A stretch of DNA of 64,000 bases. Origin: CAWCDJ01 sp963836015 (lineage in GTDB: Bacteria > Acidobacteriota > Terriglobia > Bryobacterales > Bryobacteraceae). A program made the position numbers and the translations under genes. The notes beneath the pieces were generated by a model. That model was not told the origin of the DNA, searched no databases, and was given only the letters and a program-made list of their open reading frames with translations. The stretch is from NCBI GenBank assembly GCA_963836015.1, contig CAWIIF010000002.1, forward strand, positions 973,492 through 1,037,491, read 5' to 3'. Positions 8,417 through 16,710 of this stretch are shown here, piece after piece. The stretch's first letter is position 1. Every line of letters starts with the position of its first letter.

Positions 8417-8763
8417 TGGAAACAGTCGCGCGATACGCCGACATGTTCGCGGCGATCGGAACTGAATCCCGCCTTCGCATCATGCAGGTACTGCTCTCGG
8501 CTCATCCGGACGGAATGTTCGTGGGGGAGATTCAGGAGGAGCTGGGGATCACGGCATCGAACCTGTCTCATCACCTGGACAAGTTGAAGAACGAGGGGCT
8601 GGTCTCGGTAAGCCGCGAAGGAACGTTTCTGCGGTGCCGAGCGAACGCGGATGCACTCCAGGAGCTGCTGACATTTCTCTATGCGGAGTGTTGCACCCGC
8701 AACCGGGCGGTGAAGCCCGAGACGGTGGTGCAACTCAAGACAACCAGAAAGGAAGCGAAATGA
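8416..8763 (+). CDS. arsR: ArsR-family metalloregulator
   Basis: A 115-residue ArsR/SmtB winged-helix repressor. The helix-turn-helix is at about residues 35-60 (E-E-L-G-I-T-A-S-N-L-S-H-H-L-D-K-L), followed by the beta wing. The C-terminal half carries adjacent cysteines in A-E-C-C-T-R (about 93-94), a Cys-Cys pair suited to binding arsenite, as in the ArsR variants that use C-terminal thiols. The ATG forms the last part of its own operator, so autoregulation is strongly suggested. Its stop overlaps the start of arsM (ATGA), giving translational coupling. Confidence 0.92.
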   Translation: METVARYADMFAAIGTESRLRIMQVLLSAHPDGMFVGEIQEELGITASNLSHHLDKLKNEGLVSVSREGTFLRCRANADALQELLTFLYAECCTRNRAVKPETVVQLKTTRKEAK

Positions 8764-9590
8764 GCACCGAAAATATCACCGACGTTGTGCAGGAAAAATA
8801 TGCCGAGGCGGCGCGCCGCGTCACCAGCGGAAAAGGCAATGCGTGCTGCGGATCGGCGCCTTCGAGCGCTTCGGGCTGCTGCGACCCGATCACCAGCCGG
8901 CTTTACACTCCCGAGCAAGCCGGCGAGCTGCCCGAGGCCGCGCTGCTGGCGTCGCTCGGCTGCGGGAATCCCACCGCGCTGGCAAAACTGGCCCCCGGAG
9001 AAGTCGTGCTCGACCTGGGGTCGGGCGGCGGCATCGATGTCCTGATCTCGGCGCGCCGCGTGGGTCCCACGGGCAAGGCCTTCGGACTGGACATGACCGA
9101 TGAAATGCTGGCCCTGGCCAACGAGAACAAGGCCAAAGCCGGCGTGAACAACGTAGAGTTCCTCAAGGGCCGGATCGAGGAGATTCCGCTGCCGGACGAT
9201 TCGGTGGACGTGGTCATCTCCAACTGCGTGATCAATCTCTCCGCGGATAAGAATCGCGTATTCGCCGAGATCTTTCGCGTGCTGAAGCCGGGCGGCCGCG
9301 TCGCCGTCTCTGATGTCGTGACCCGGGGCGAGATGCTGCCGGAGATCCGGCAGAACGTGCTCCTGTGGGTCGGGTGCATCGCCGGAGCGCTCGAAGAGAA
9401 CGAGTATAAGGGCAAACTTTCGGCGGCGGGCTTCGAGCAGGTGGATGTCGAGCCGACGCGCGTTTACCGTATCGAAGATGCCCGCGAATTCCTGTCCGGC
9501 AAGGGCATCGATGTCGACGCCATCGCCCCCCAGGTGGACGGCCGTTTTCTGAGCGCGTTCATCCGGGCGGTGAAGCCGGGGCGCGCGTAG
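8760..9590 (+). CDS. arsM: Arsenite S-adenosylmethionine methyltransferase
   Basis: A 276-residue SAM-dependent methyltransferase that methylates As(III) to volatile or less retained methylarsenicals in the cytoplasm. The SAM site is L-D-L-G-S-G-G-G (about 79-86). ArsM hallmarks are an N-terminal Cys pair (C-C-G-S and a second C-C shortly after), the S-N-C-V-I-N-L-S motif containing a conserved arsenic-binding cysteine, and W-V-G-C-I-A-G-A-L with the other. The ATG overlaps the arsR stop by 4 bases. The arsR-arsM pair with its self-operator forms a compact arsenic-responsive operon; no arsenite pump gene is nearby. Confidence 0.93.
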   Translation: MSTENITDVVQEKYAEAARRVTSGKGNACCGSAPSSASGCCDPITSRLYTPEQAGELPEAALLASLGCGNPTALAKLAPGEVVLDLGSGGGIDVLISARRVGPTGKAFGLDMTDEMLALANENKAKAGVNNVEFLKGRIEEIPLPDDSVDVVISNCVINLSADKNRVFAEIFRVLKPGGRVAVSDVVTRGEMLPEIRQNVLLWVGCIAGALEENEYKGKLSAAGFEQVDVEPTRVYRIEDAREFLSGKGIDVDAIAPQVDGRFLSAFIRAVKPGRA

Positions 9591-9605
9591 CCGCGCCTTC
9601 GGCGC

Positions 9606-9634
9606 GGTGGGCAGGCCGGGAGGCCTACCCCACC
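9606..9634. terminator. Palindromic GGCC-hairpin between convergent genes
   Basis: Arms GGTGGGCAGGCC and GGCCTACCCCACC flank a GGGA loop with one bulge or mismatch, in the 49-base gap between the convergent arsM and DUF4159 genes. It has no clear T-tract. The same kind of hairpin (GGGACAGGCC-GGA-GGCCTGTCCC) recurs at 24,761-24,783, so it is probably a dispersed palindromic element that also serves as a bidirectional terminator. Confidence 0.5.
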
Positions 9635-9639
9635 AAGAA

Positions 9640-10467
9640 CTAGTGCGTCATGGAGTAGACGATATAGTTCACGCCCAGGCGGATTGCCAGGTCGGAGAAT
9701 CGCTCGGGGTAGTATGGGTCGTCGGCCCATTCCCAGGCATCGCCGATATCGGAGTTGTAACTGATGGCGATCATCACCCGGCCCTTGTCATCGTAGATGC
9801 CGCGCCAGTGCGCGCCTTTTCCGCCTTCGGACCCGTTCTTATAGCCCAGGCGCAAGTGCGCCTGGCCCGGCACCTGGTACTTCTCCTTCAGGTCGTAGAC
9901 CGTGTGGAAAATGGGGTCGTCGTCGGGAATGTCTCTGATCTGCTTTTCCGGGAACGCCTTCTTCATGCGGGATTCGAACTCGTACCACTCGGCCTCGCCG
10001 TGAAAATCGTCGGCCATGAAGAAGCCGCCGCGCTCCAGGTATTCGCGCAGCGCCTTTCCCTGCTGGTCGGTCAGGCCCCACTCGCCGACCTGGACCGCAT
10101 ACAGCCACGGCCAGTCGTACTCGTCGCCTTCATCCAGATTCACGATCTGCTCGACCGAGCGCACGTGGATTCGGGTCAACCGCCGCACCGCCAGCGAAAA
10201 ATGCCGGTCCGCGCGGGGAAAATCCTGGCTCCAGAGCGATATCCCGGTGTGCCAGTCGAGATCCCGTCCGCGATAGCCGTTGAGCGGTCCGGGTGGAAAC
10301 ATCAGGCGGGCGAAGGCCCATTCCGCCTTCTCCCGGTAGTCTTGGGGGAGCGGAATCTCGCCCATCTGGTACTCGATGCCGTTTAATTCGCGGAACGGGC
10401 GTTGGAACGCGAACAGCGCGCCGATGATGGAAATGCCGCACGCAATTCCCCAGCCGATCTTCCGCAT
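9640..10467 (-). CDS. DUF4159 secreted or membrane-anchored protein, paralogue 2
   Basis: A 275-residue DUF4159 protein. The N-terminal hydrophobic stretch (about 5-20) acts as a signal or anchor. The family motifs W-A-F-A-R-L-M-F-P, D-F-P-R-A-D-R-H-F and R-G-G-F-F-M-A-D-D-F-H-G are present. The domain resembles class I glutamine amidotransferase-like folds found beside BatA/MoxR genes, but its function is unknown. The start at 10467 is chosen because it gives the signal sequence; the in-frame ORF runs further upstream into the neighbouring gene. It lies 36 bases downstream of a close paralogue and probably shares its transcript. Confidence 0.82.
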   Translation of the reverse strand: MRKIGWGIACGISIIGALFAFQRPFRELNGIEYQMGEIPLPQDYREKAEWAFARLMFPPGPLNGYRGRDLDWHTGISLWSQDFPRADRHFSLAVRRLTRIHVRSVEQIVNLDEGDEYDWPWLYAVQVGEWGLTDQQGKALREYLERGGFFMADDFHGEAEWYEFESRMKKAFPEKQIRDIPDDDPIFHTVYDLKEKYQVPGQAHLRLGYKNGSEGGKGAHWRGIYDDKGRVMIAISYNSDIGDAWEWADDPYYPERFSDLAIRLGVNYIVYSMTH

Positions 10468-10502
10468 CCAGCAGTCCCTTTGGACCAGGATACCAGTTTC
10501 GA

Positions 10503-11348
10503 CTAGTGTGTCATCGCGTATAGCACGTAGTTGACCCCGATCCGGATGCCCAGCGCCGAAAACCTCTCCGGGTAGAGCGGGTCGTCCGCGTTCTCCCACG
10601 AATCGCCGAGGTCCATGTTGTGGCACATCGCCACCATCAAACGGCCGCGGTCGTCGTAAATGCCGCGCCAGTGCGGCACGGCGCCGCCCGCATAGCACTT
10701 CTCGCACACCGAGTGGCTGCGAATGTACTGCGCACCGGGCACCTGGTACCGGTCGTCCAGGTCAAAGGCCGTATGGAAAATGGCCGCGCGGTCTTCCAGG
10801 TCTACGATCGGGCGGTCCGGGAAAACCTTCTTCATCGTGATGGTGAAGACCTGCCACTCAGCGTCGCCGTGAAAGTCGTCGCACATGAAGAAGCCGCCGC
10901 GCAGCAGGAACTCGCGGAACTTGTCGATCTGCGACGGCGTCAGTTCCCAGTGCCCGACCTCGACCGCATACAGCCACGGATAGTTGAAGACGTCGTCATC
11001 GGTATCGAGATTGATGGGCTGCTCCACCGACCGGACCTGCAGGCGGGTCAGGCGGCGCAGGGCGGCCGACAGGTGGCGGTCGGACCGGGGGTAGTCGATG
11101 GTCCAGTTGGTATTGCCCTCCCGCCAGTCGAAGCCGCGCTTGTACTCGGACTGCCAGTCGATGACGAAATGCGTGGTGGGGTACATCAGGCGCGCGAAGG
11201 TCCACTCGCCGGGAACCTGGTAATCCGGCGGAATCGGAAAATTGTTATACTCCCACGCCGGATACTCACGGAAAGGTTTCTGGGCAAAGAGCGTGCAGAC
11301 CAGAATGCCGCACCCAACGGCCAGGGCAAGAAACAGACCACGCCTCAT
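10503..11348 (-). CDS. DUF4159 secreted or membrane-anchored protein, paralogue 1
   Basis: A 281-residue DUF4159 protein, clearly homologous along its whole length to the next gene downstream (shared F-A-R-L-M, D-Y-P-R-S-D-R-H, R-G-G-F-F-M, A-D-D-P-L-Y-P-E-R-F-S motifs and a nearly identical I-R-I/L-G-V-N-Y end). It has an N-terminal signal or anchor helix (about 4-22). The pair is a tandem duplication. Two cysteines in C-E-K-C (middle of the protein) are absent from the paralogue, a possible metal or disulfide difference. Role unknown. Confidence 0.85.
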   Translation of the reverse strand: MRRGLFLALAVGCGILVCTLFAQKPFREYPAWEYNNFPIPPDYQVPGEWTFARLMYPTTHFVIDWQSEYKRGFDWREGNTNWTIDYPRSDRHLSAALRRLTRLQVRSVEQPINLDTDDDVFNYPWLYAVEVGHWELTPSQIDKFREFLLRGGFFMCDDFHGDAEWQVFTITMKKVFPDRPIVDLEDRAAIFHTAFDLDDRYQVPGAQYIRSHSVCEKCYAGGAVPHWRGIYDDRGRLMVAMCHNMDLGDSWENADDPLYPERFSALGIRIGVNYVLYAMTH

Positions 11349-11410
11349 CCATCTACCAGTATAGGCTGAGTGGAGCAGGCCCCACTTCCAGGCTTGGGTG
11401 TGAGATCCGG

Positions 11411-12802
11411 CTACTGCCGCGGACCGCGCCGGCCGGCCAGCGGGGCCGCCTTCAGCGTCTCCGGCATATCGGCCAGCACATAGCCCATCACCGCGAGACT
11501 CGCCAGATTCCTGCGGAAATCCTCGGGATCCACCTTGTCCAGCGTATCGGCCTCGGTGTGGTGCCAGTCGAAGTAGTGAGCGCCGGTGGTGCGCTCGCCC
11601 AGGCCGGGCACTCCGTCGCGCATCAGGGGTCCGATGTCGGAGCCTCCGCCGCCGCCCGTGATCTCGCCCGCCCCGACCCTCTCGAGCAGCTTGCCGATCT
11701 GCTGCAGCAGCGCCATCGAGCTGTCATCGACGCCCGCTCCGTAACCGCGCGGCGCTTCCGCTCCTCCATCCATCTCGATTGCCGCCACCTGCTGCCTGAT
11801 CCTGTCGCCGACCCACTCGCGGTAGGCCACGCCGCCGCGGCCGCCGTTCTCTTCGTTCACCCAGAACGCCACCCGGATGGTGCGGTCCGGCTCGAGCCCG
11901 AGTTTCTTCATCAGCGCCAGGGCCTCGAGGCACGCCATGATGGAAGCCCCGTCATCCTGCGCCCCCTGGCCTACGTCCCAGGAATCGATATGGCCGCCGA
12001 TCACCACCACCTCTTCGGGATGGGTGCGGCCGGGGATTTCGCCGATCACGTCGCCGCTGTCGGCATCGGGCAGCATCCGCGCGCCCATCTCCAGATGCAC
12101 CTTCACCGGTACGCCGTCGCCCACCAGCCGCGCAATCATCATGGCATCCTCGGGAGAAATGGCGGCGGTCGGAATCTTCGGCTGGCTTTCGTCGTACTCC
12201 ATTTCGCCGGTGTGCGGAATCTGCATGGCGAGCGGCGTGGCCGAGCGCACCAGCGCGGCTACCGCCCCGTAGGCCGCGGCACGCGACGCGCCCGAAGAGC
12301 GGTACACGCGCGTCGGCCCATAGCCGCGGTACTCCTCGTTGTAGACCACGATCTTGCCCTCGATCTTCTCGCGGCCCAGCCTCGCAAGGTCGCTGAAATC
12401 CGAGACCGTCACCACGTCCGCGGTAATGCCTCCCGGAGGCGTCCCGACGCTCATTCCCAGCCCCAGCATGTGGAGAGGCTTGTCGAGCGGCGCCAGCATG
12501 CGGGCCGATTCGGCGCCGCGCACCCAATGCGGAACCTTCGTAGGAATGATCCGCACGTTGCTGAGACCCGCCTCCTTCATCTCTTCCGCGGACCACGCAA
12601 TCGCCCTCTCGAGGGACGGCGACCCGCTCAGGCGGTTGCCGATCCGGTAGCAGAGATACGCCAGGCGGTTGTAGCCCGCGGTGTCCGCCAGGGCCGCATC
12701 GATCAGCTTATCGGCCGTAGCGCGATACCGCTCGGTGAGGTTGACGTCGGCGGCCAGGGACAGGGATGCGGCCGCAATCAGAAGCGCGGAGACACGTCGC
12801 AT
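11411..12802 (-). CDS. M28 family metallopeptidase (carboxypeptidase Q-like)
   Basis: A 463-residue secreted dizinc exopeptidase of family M28 (plasma glutamate carboxypeptidase-like). It has a signal peptide (1-18), a protease-associated insert (about 110-240) and a catalytic domain. Zinc ligands and catalytic residues are visible in G-G-H-I-D-S-W-D, the bridging aspartate in Q-D-D-G-A-S, N-E-E-N-G-G with the catalytic glutamate, and the final H in W-H-H-T-E-A-D. It likely trims amino acids from peptides in the periplasm or outside the cell. It is transcribed with the gene upstream (13373-12813), 10 bases apart. Confidence 0.9.
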   Translation of the reverse strand: MRRVSALLIAAASLSLAADVNLTERYRATADKLIDAALADTAGYNRLAYLCYRIGNRLSGSPSLERAIAWSAEEMKEAGLSNVRIIPTKVPHWVRGAESARMLAPLDKPLHMLGLGMSVGTPPGGITADVVTVSDFSDLARLGREKIEGKIVVYNEEYRGYGPTRVYRSSGASRAAAYGAVAALVRSATPLAMQIPHTGEMEYDESQPKIPTAAISPEDAMMIARLVGDGVPVKVHLEMGARMLPDADSGDVIGEIPGRTHPEEVVVIGGHIDSWDVGQGAQDDGASIMACLEALALMKKLGLEPDRTIRVAFWVNEENGGRGGVAYREWVGDRIRQQVAAIEMDGGAEAPRGYGAGVDDSSMALLQQIGKLLERVGAGEITGGGGGSDIGPLMRDGVPGLGERTTGAHYFDWHHTEADTLDKVDPEDFRRNLASLAVMGYVLADMPETLKAAPLAGRRGPRQ

Positions 12803-12812
12803 AAACCAACTA

Positions 12813-13373
12813 CTATCGCACGAACGGAATGTACGCCGGAACTCGGCTTTGGTATTCGCGGAACTCCGGGCCGAAGCGCGACGCCAGCAGTTTGTCTTCC
12901 GTGCGGACGCGGATTTCGGTCCCGATGACGAAGATCAGCAGCGAGACGGCGGCCCACTTCCAGGGCGTCACGATCAGGATCGTCGCCAGCAGCATGGCCA
13001 TCAGCGCCGCATAGATCGGGTGCCGCACTACCGCGTATACCCCGGTCCGCACCAGCTCATGATCGTGATACAAACCGGCGTGCAGGCGGAACTGCCGGCC
13101 CAGGTGCTTCACCGAGGAAAAGGCCATCAGGATTGCCACCACCGCCAGAATCATCGCCGCGCCAAAGCGGACCGGCGACACGGGGTCGCCGATCGGCTGG
13201 TGCATGAGGAGCGCGAACAGGATGGCCGACGTCTCGCAAAGCAGGCCGATGCGGGTCGGCGCGGCCACCGTGATGTTCGCGCGTTTCTGCCGCAGCGGCG
13301 CGCGGAAGAGAAACGGGTAGAACCACACCGCCCACAAGACTCCCAGCGCGATGTGGCAGAGGGACGCGTTCAC
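12813..13373 (-). CDS. Isoprenylcysteine carboxyl methyltransferase-family membrane protein
   Basis: A 186-residue integral membrane protein with four to five helices. The C-terminal half carries the ICMT/PEMT signature: G-V-Y-A-V-V-R-H-P-I-Y (SAM-contacting R-H-P), then E-x-x-x-R-x-E-D-K-L-L and F-G-P-E-F-R-E-Y. In bacteria these enzymes methylate unknown small or lipid substrates. It is 4 bases from the stop of the acetamidase gene upstream and 10 bases from the M28 peptidase downstream, so the three form a compact minus-strand operon. Confidence 0.85.
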   Translation of the reverse strand: MNASLCHIALGVLWAVWFYPFLFRAPLRQKRANITVAAPTRIGLLCETSAILFALLMHQPIGDPVSPVRFGAAMILAVVAILMAFSSVKHLGRQFRLHAGLYHDHELVRTGVYAVVRHPIYAALMAMLLATILIVTPWKWAAVSLLIFVIGTEIRVRTEDKLLASRFGPEFREYQSRVPAYIPFVR

Positions 13374-13377
13374 GGCG

Positions 13378-14376
13378 TCACTGGAATAGACTCTTCGGGA
13401 TCATCGCGTGGACCCCTTTGGTGCCATCCACCGCCTCGGTGACGTTGAAATCCACTGCCGTGCTGCACAGCATGTAGGCATCCTCGCGCGTCATGTGTTT
13501 TTCCGCCACCAGGAAATCGATGGCTTCGCGCACCGCCAGCTTGAGCGCCTCGTCGAGGTCGGGGTCGAGCCCCATCGCGATGTAGTGGGTGGGCGTCTCG
13601 CCCCGCGGCCACTTGAGATTCATGCCCTTGTGAACAACAAACTGAAATGTGCCGGTAAGGGCGGTCTCCAGCGCCGTGATGTCGACCTCGCCATTTCCCT
13701 GCCCCGCGTGACCGTCGCCGGCCTCGAACAACGCGCCCGGCACATGCACCGGAATGAACAGGGAGGTTCCGGCAACCAGGTCCTTGTTATCGAGGTTGCC
13801 GGCATGGATCCCCGGCGGCGCGCTGCTGATTCGGCCCGCCGCTTCGGGCGGCGCCACCCCCAGGCTGCCGAAGAACGGATGCAGGGGAATCTCGATGCTG
13901 CTCGAAAACCGCGCCACCATGCGCTGCGCATCGAGAGGAATGATCTTCATCGCGCCCTTCGCAAAATCGTCCGGCCCCAAGACGCCGCTGCGCGGGCTGA
14001 AACTGTTGTACGCGTAAGGAATGGAGAGCTGGATCTTCTGGATGCGAACCTCCAGCGCGTCCCCCGGCTCGGCGCCCTCCACGTAGATCGGCCCCGTCAG
14101 AATGTGGCCGCCCGGGCCCTTGTCCTTGACTTCGTCGTAGATCGCCTTGAGCTCGGGCTGCACGTCCTCCGGTTCGACTCCGGCCGCCACGAGCCGGGCC
14201 GGGCTGTTGGTGATCATGGTCTGGATCACCACCGTATCGCCCGTGCGTATGCGCAGCACCGGTTTCGCGGCCGACCAGTAGTAGCCCCAGACCACGGTGG
14301 ATGGAGAAGCCTTCAGTCGATACTCCGCTCCCTGAGTGATCGCGGAGAGGGAAAGAAACAGAGCGAGGCCCTTCAT
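13378..14376 (-). CDS. Secreted acetamidase/formamidase family protein
   Basis: A 332-residue FmdA/AmdA-family amidase with a signal peptide (1-17). The family pattern is clear: S-P-R-S-G-V-L-G-P-D, H-P-F-F-G-S-L-G-V-A-P, P-P-G-I-H-A-G-N-L-D and G-D-G-H-A-G-Q-G-N-G-E-V, the last carrying the metal-site histidine and glutamate. It hydrolyses short amides to acid and ammonia. Export is unusual for textbook acetamidases but common in acidobacterial homologues. The start at 14376 is chosen for the signal peptide; the open frame extends far upstream over purB without coding signal. Confidence 0.85.
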   Translation of the reverse strand: MKGLALFLSLSAITQGAEYRLKASPSTVVWGYYWSAAKPVLRIRTGDTVVIQTMITNSPARLVAAGVEPEDVQPELKAIYDEVKDKGPGGHILTGPIYVEGAEPGDALEVRIQKIQLSIPYAYNSFSPRSGVLGPDDFAKGAMKIIPLDAQRMVARFSSSIEIPLHPFFGSLGVAPPEAAGRISSAPPGIHAGNLDNKDLVAGTSLFIPVHVPGALFEAGDGHAGQGNGEVDITALETALTGTFQFVVHKGMNLKWPRGETPTHYIAMGLDPDLDEALKLAVREAIDFLVAEKHMTREDAYMLCSTAVDFNVTEAVDGTKGVHAMIPKSLFQ

Positions 14377-14429
14377 GGTATTCAGCGATTCTACCGCACT
14401 GAACTCCGCGAAGGCCGCGCAGGATTCGC

Positions 14430-15743
14430 TCAGTTCCTGCCGAACACGCGCGCGAAGATCCGGTGCACGTTGCGCAACTGGCGATCGAGCGAGAAAGCCT
14501 CCGCGATCTGTTCGGGAGTCAAAACCTTCGCGATCTCCGGATCGGCTTCGATCGCCGCCCGGAAATCGCCTTCTTCCTCCCAGGCGCGCATGGCGTGGGC
14601 CTGCACCACCCGGTACGCCTGCTCGCGCAGCATTCCGGCAGCCGCCAGGTCGAGCAGCACCTGCCCGGAGAAGACCAGGCCGCGCGTCATCTCCAGGTTG
14701 CGCCGCATGCGCTCGGGATAGACCAGCAGCCGGTCCACCAGTTGCGTAGTCTTCTCCACCAGATAATCGGTCAGGATGGTGGAATCCGGCAGGATCACGC
14801 GCTCCACCGAGGAGTGCGAGATATCCCGCTCGTGCCACAGAGCGACGTCCTCGAACGCCGCCTGCACGTTGGCGCGTACCACCCGCGCCAGGCCGCAGAT
14901 CTGTTCGCAGGTCACCGGGTTGCGCTTGTGCGGCATGGCCGAGCTGCCCTTCTGGCCGCGCGCGAAATACTCCTCCGCCTCGCGCACCTCGGTGCGCTGA
15001 AGGTGGCGCACTTCGAGCGCGATCTTCTCGCACAGCGCGGTGGCCAGCGCCAGCGCCGACACGAAGGCGGCATGCCGGTCGCGCTGGATCACCTGCGAAG
15101 TCACCGGCGCGGGCTTGAGGTTCAGCCGTTCGCAGATGCGCTCCTCCACCTCCGGGCCGATATGGGCGAACGTGCCCACCGCGCCCGAAGTCTTGCCGAC
15201 CCGCAGGTCCTCCGCGGCGCCCCGCACCCGGCTCAGGCTGCGGCCGCACTCTTCGTACCAGATGGCGATCTTCAGGCCGAACGTGATCGGCTCCGCGTGC
15301 ACCCCGTGGGTGCGGCCGATCTGCACCGTGTCGCGAAATTCCAGCGCGCGCCGCTTGAGGACCTCGCGCAGCCCTTCCAGGCCGCTCACGATGATGGCCG
15401 CCGCCTGCTGCAGCAGCAGCGCCTGCGCGGTATCCACCACGTCGTTCGAGGTCAGCCCGTAGTGCAGCCAGCGCGATGCTTCCGCATGTCCCGCCCGGGC
15501 CATGCTCTCGGCCACCGCTGTGGTGAAGGCGATCACGTCGTGCTTCACTTCCTTTTCGATTTCGTGGATGCGCGCCACGTCGAAACCGGCGTGCGACCGC
15601 AGCAGGCGAGCCGCTTCCGCCGGGACCACGCCCAGCTCGGCAAGGGCCTCCGAAGCCGCCAGCTCCACTTCCAGCCACTGTTGAAACCGGTTCTGGTCGC
15701 TCCAGATCCGGCCCATTTCGGACCGCGTGTATCGAGGAATCAT
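14430..15743 (-). CDS. purB: Adenylosuccinate lyase
   Basis: A 437-residue fumarase/aspartase-superfamily enzyme that splits SAICAR and adenylosuccinate in purine synthesis. The signature loop G-S-S-A-M-P-H-K-R-N-P is present (about residues 265-275), as are T-S-N-D-V-V-D-T near residue 88 and G-R-T-H-G-V-H-A-E-P with the catalytic histidine. The length and the start sequence M-I-P-R-Y-T-R-S-E-M match short bacterial PurB. It is followed 53 bases later by the acetamidase gene and preceded by an MBL hydrolase gene 7 bases upstream, giving a likely multi-gene minus-strand transcript. Confidence 0.96.
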   Translation of the reverse strand: MIPRYTRSEMGRIWSDQNRFQQWLEVELAASEALAELGVVPAEAARLLRSHAGFDVARIHEIEKEVKHDVIAFTTAVAESMARAGHAEASRWLHYGLTSNDVVDTAQALLLQQAAAIIVSGLEGLREVLKRRALEFRDTVQIGRTHGVHAEPITFGLKIAIWYEECGRSLSRVRGAAEDLRVGKTSGAVGTFAHIGPEVEERICERLNLKPAPVTSQVIQRDRHAAFVSALALATALCEKIALEVRHLQRTEVREAEEYFARGQKGSSAMPHKRNPVTCEQICGLARVVRANVQAAFEDVALWHERDISHSSVERVILPDSTILTDYLVEKTTQLVDRLLVYPERMRRNLEMTRGLVFSGQVLLDLAAAGMLREQAYRVVQAHAMRAWEEEGDFRAAIEADPEIAKVLTPEQIAEAFSLDRQLRNVHRIFARVFGRN

Positions 15744-15750
15744 GATGAGA

Positions 15751-16578
15751 TCAGAATTGAAATACTTCCGACGGGTTGCGTTGCTCGGCGATCGCCAGGC
15801 GCGTGGCCAGGCCGCGCCCATCCAGCGCCTGGCTCGCGACGATCCGGACGATCTCCGGGTGGTTGTTCTGCTCGCTCAAATGGCCCAGCACCAGGTGGGC
15901 CGTCGAAGAGCTCAGGTCTTCGGACAGGAAATCGGACATCCCCAGGTTCGACAGGTGGCCCACGCGGCTCATCACCCGCTGCTTCACGGCCCACGGGTAA
16001 GGACCGACTTTCAGCATGTCGAGATCGTGATTGGCCTCGAGCAGCAGCAGGTCGGTGCGCCGCAAATGAAACTTGATGGACTCGGGAATGTATCCCAGGT
16101 CGGTGGCGATTCCGATGCGTACGCCCTCCGCCTCGAAGCAATACCCCACCGGATCGATGGCATCGTGCGGAATGCTGAAACTCTCGACCTCGATATCGCC
16201 CACCATAAAGCCCGCGCCGGCCTGAAACGGCTCGAGGCGCGGCTCGGTCGGACCCCAGTCGATCGCCGGAGCCGTCAGCCGCGTCATATAAATGCAGGCG
16301 CGCATTCTCTTGCTCCGCGCCAGCACCGGAAGACCGGAGACGTGGTCGGCATGCTCGTGGGTGATGACAATGGCGTCGATCCGCGCCAGATCCTCACCGA
16401 TCAGGGCCAGCCGCCGCCCCAATTCCCTCATGCTGAGGCCGGCGTCCACCAGAATGCGCGTATTTTCGGTCGCCAACAGGGCGGCATTTCCGGAACTGCC
16501 GCTCGCCAGCACACAGAACTTGACGATAGCCGCCTCCCGACCTTTCAGAATACACCGAAAACCACCGAAACAGAACAT
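15751..16578 (-). CDS. MBL-fold metallo-hydrolase (YycJ/WalJ type)
   Basis: A metallo-beta-lactamase-fold hydrolase of the YycJ family, associated in Firmicutes with cell-wall or DNA repair coordination. The core begins at V-L-A-S-G-S-S-G-N and carries T-H-E-H-A-D-H-V, the dizinc motif, with later ligands in E-A-N-H-D and L-G-H-L-S. The true start is uncertain: family members begin close to the V-L-A-S-G motif, but no ATG, GTG or TTG lies just before it with a good spacing. The ATG at 16578 is a compromise (275 residues); a GTG at 16611 is also possible. It is 7 bases upstream of purB. Confidence 0.85.
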   Translation of the reverse strand: MFCFGGFRCILKGREAAIVKFCVLASGSSGNAALLATENTRILVDAGLSMRELGRRLALIGEDLARIDAIVITHEHADHVSGLPVLARSKRMRACIYMTRLTAPAIDWGPTEPRLEPFQAGAGFMVGDIEVESFSIPHDAIDPVGYCFEAEGVRIGIATDLGYIPESIKFHLRRTDLLLLEANHDLDMLKVGPYPWAVKQRVMSRVGHLSNLGMSDFLSEDLSSSTAHLVLGHLSEQNNHPEIVRIVASQALDGRGLATRLAIAEQRNPSEVFQF

Positions 16579-16710
16579 GGTCGAAATGTTTCCCTGCCCG
16601 GCGAGTGGCACAATTTGCCCAGCGTGCCGCCAGACTCACAATTTCCGGTAAAAAACTCTCCTGTTGTCACGGATTTGCGATACGGTATAGAAAGTGCCTG
16701 AAGGTCCTCC

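Noticed and set aside
13378..15678. A single 766-codon gene fusing acetamidase with a long N-terminal part
   Set aside because: The upstream half is the antisense-like other frame of purB; the acetamidase has its own signal peptide starting at 14376.
11558..16076. Long plus-strand open frames (11,558-12,928, 13,408-14,721, 14,463-16,076) opposite the M28, acetamidase and purB genes
   Set aside because: These are shadows of well-recognised minus-strand genes, with no signal of their own.
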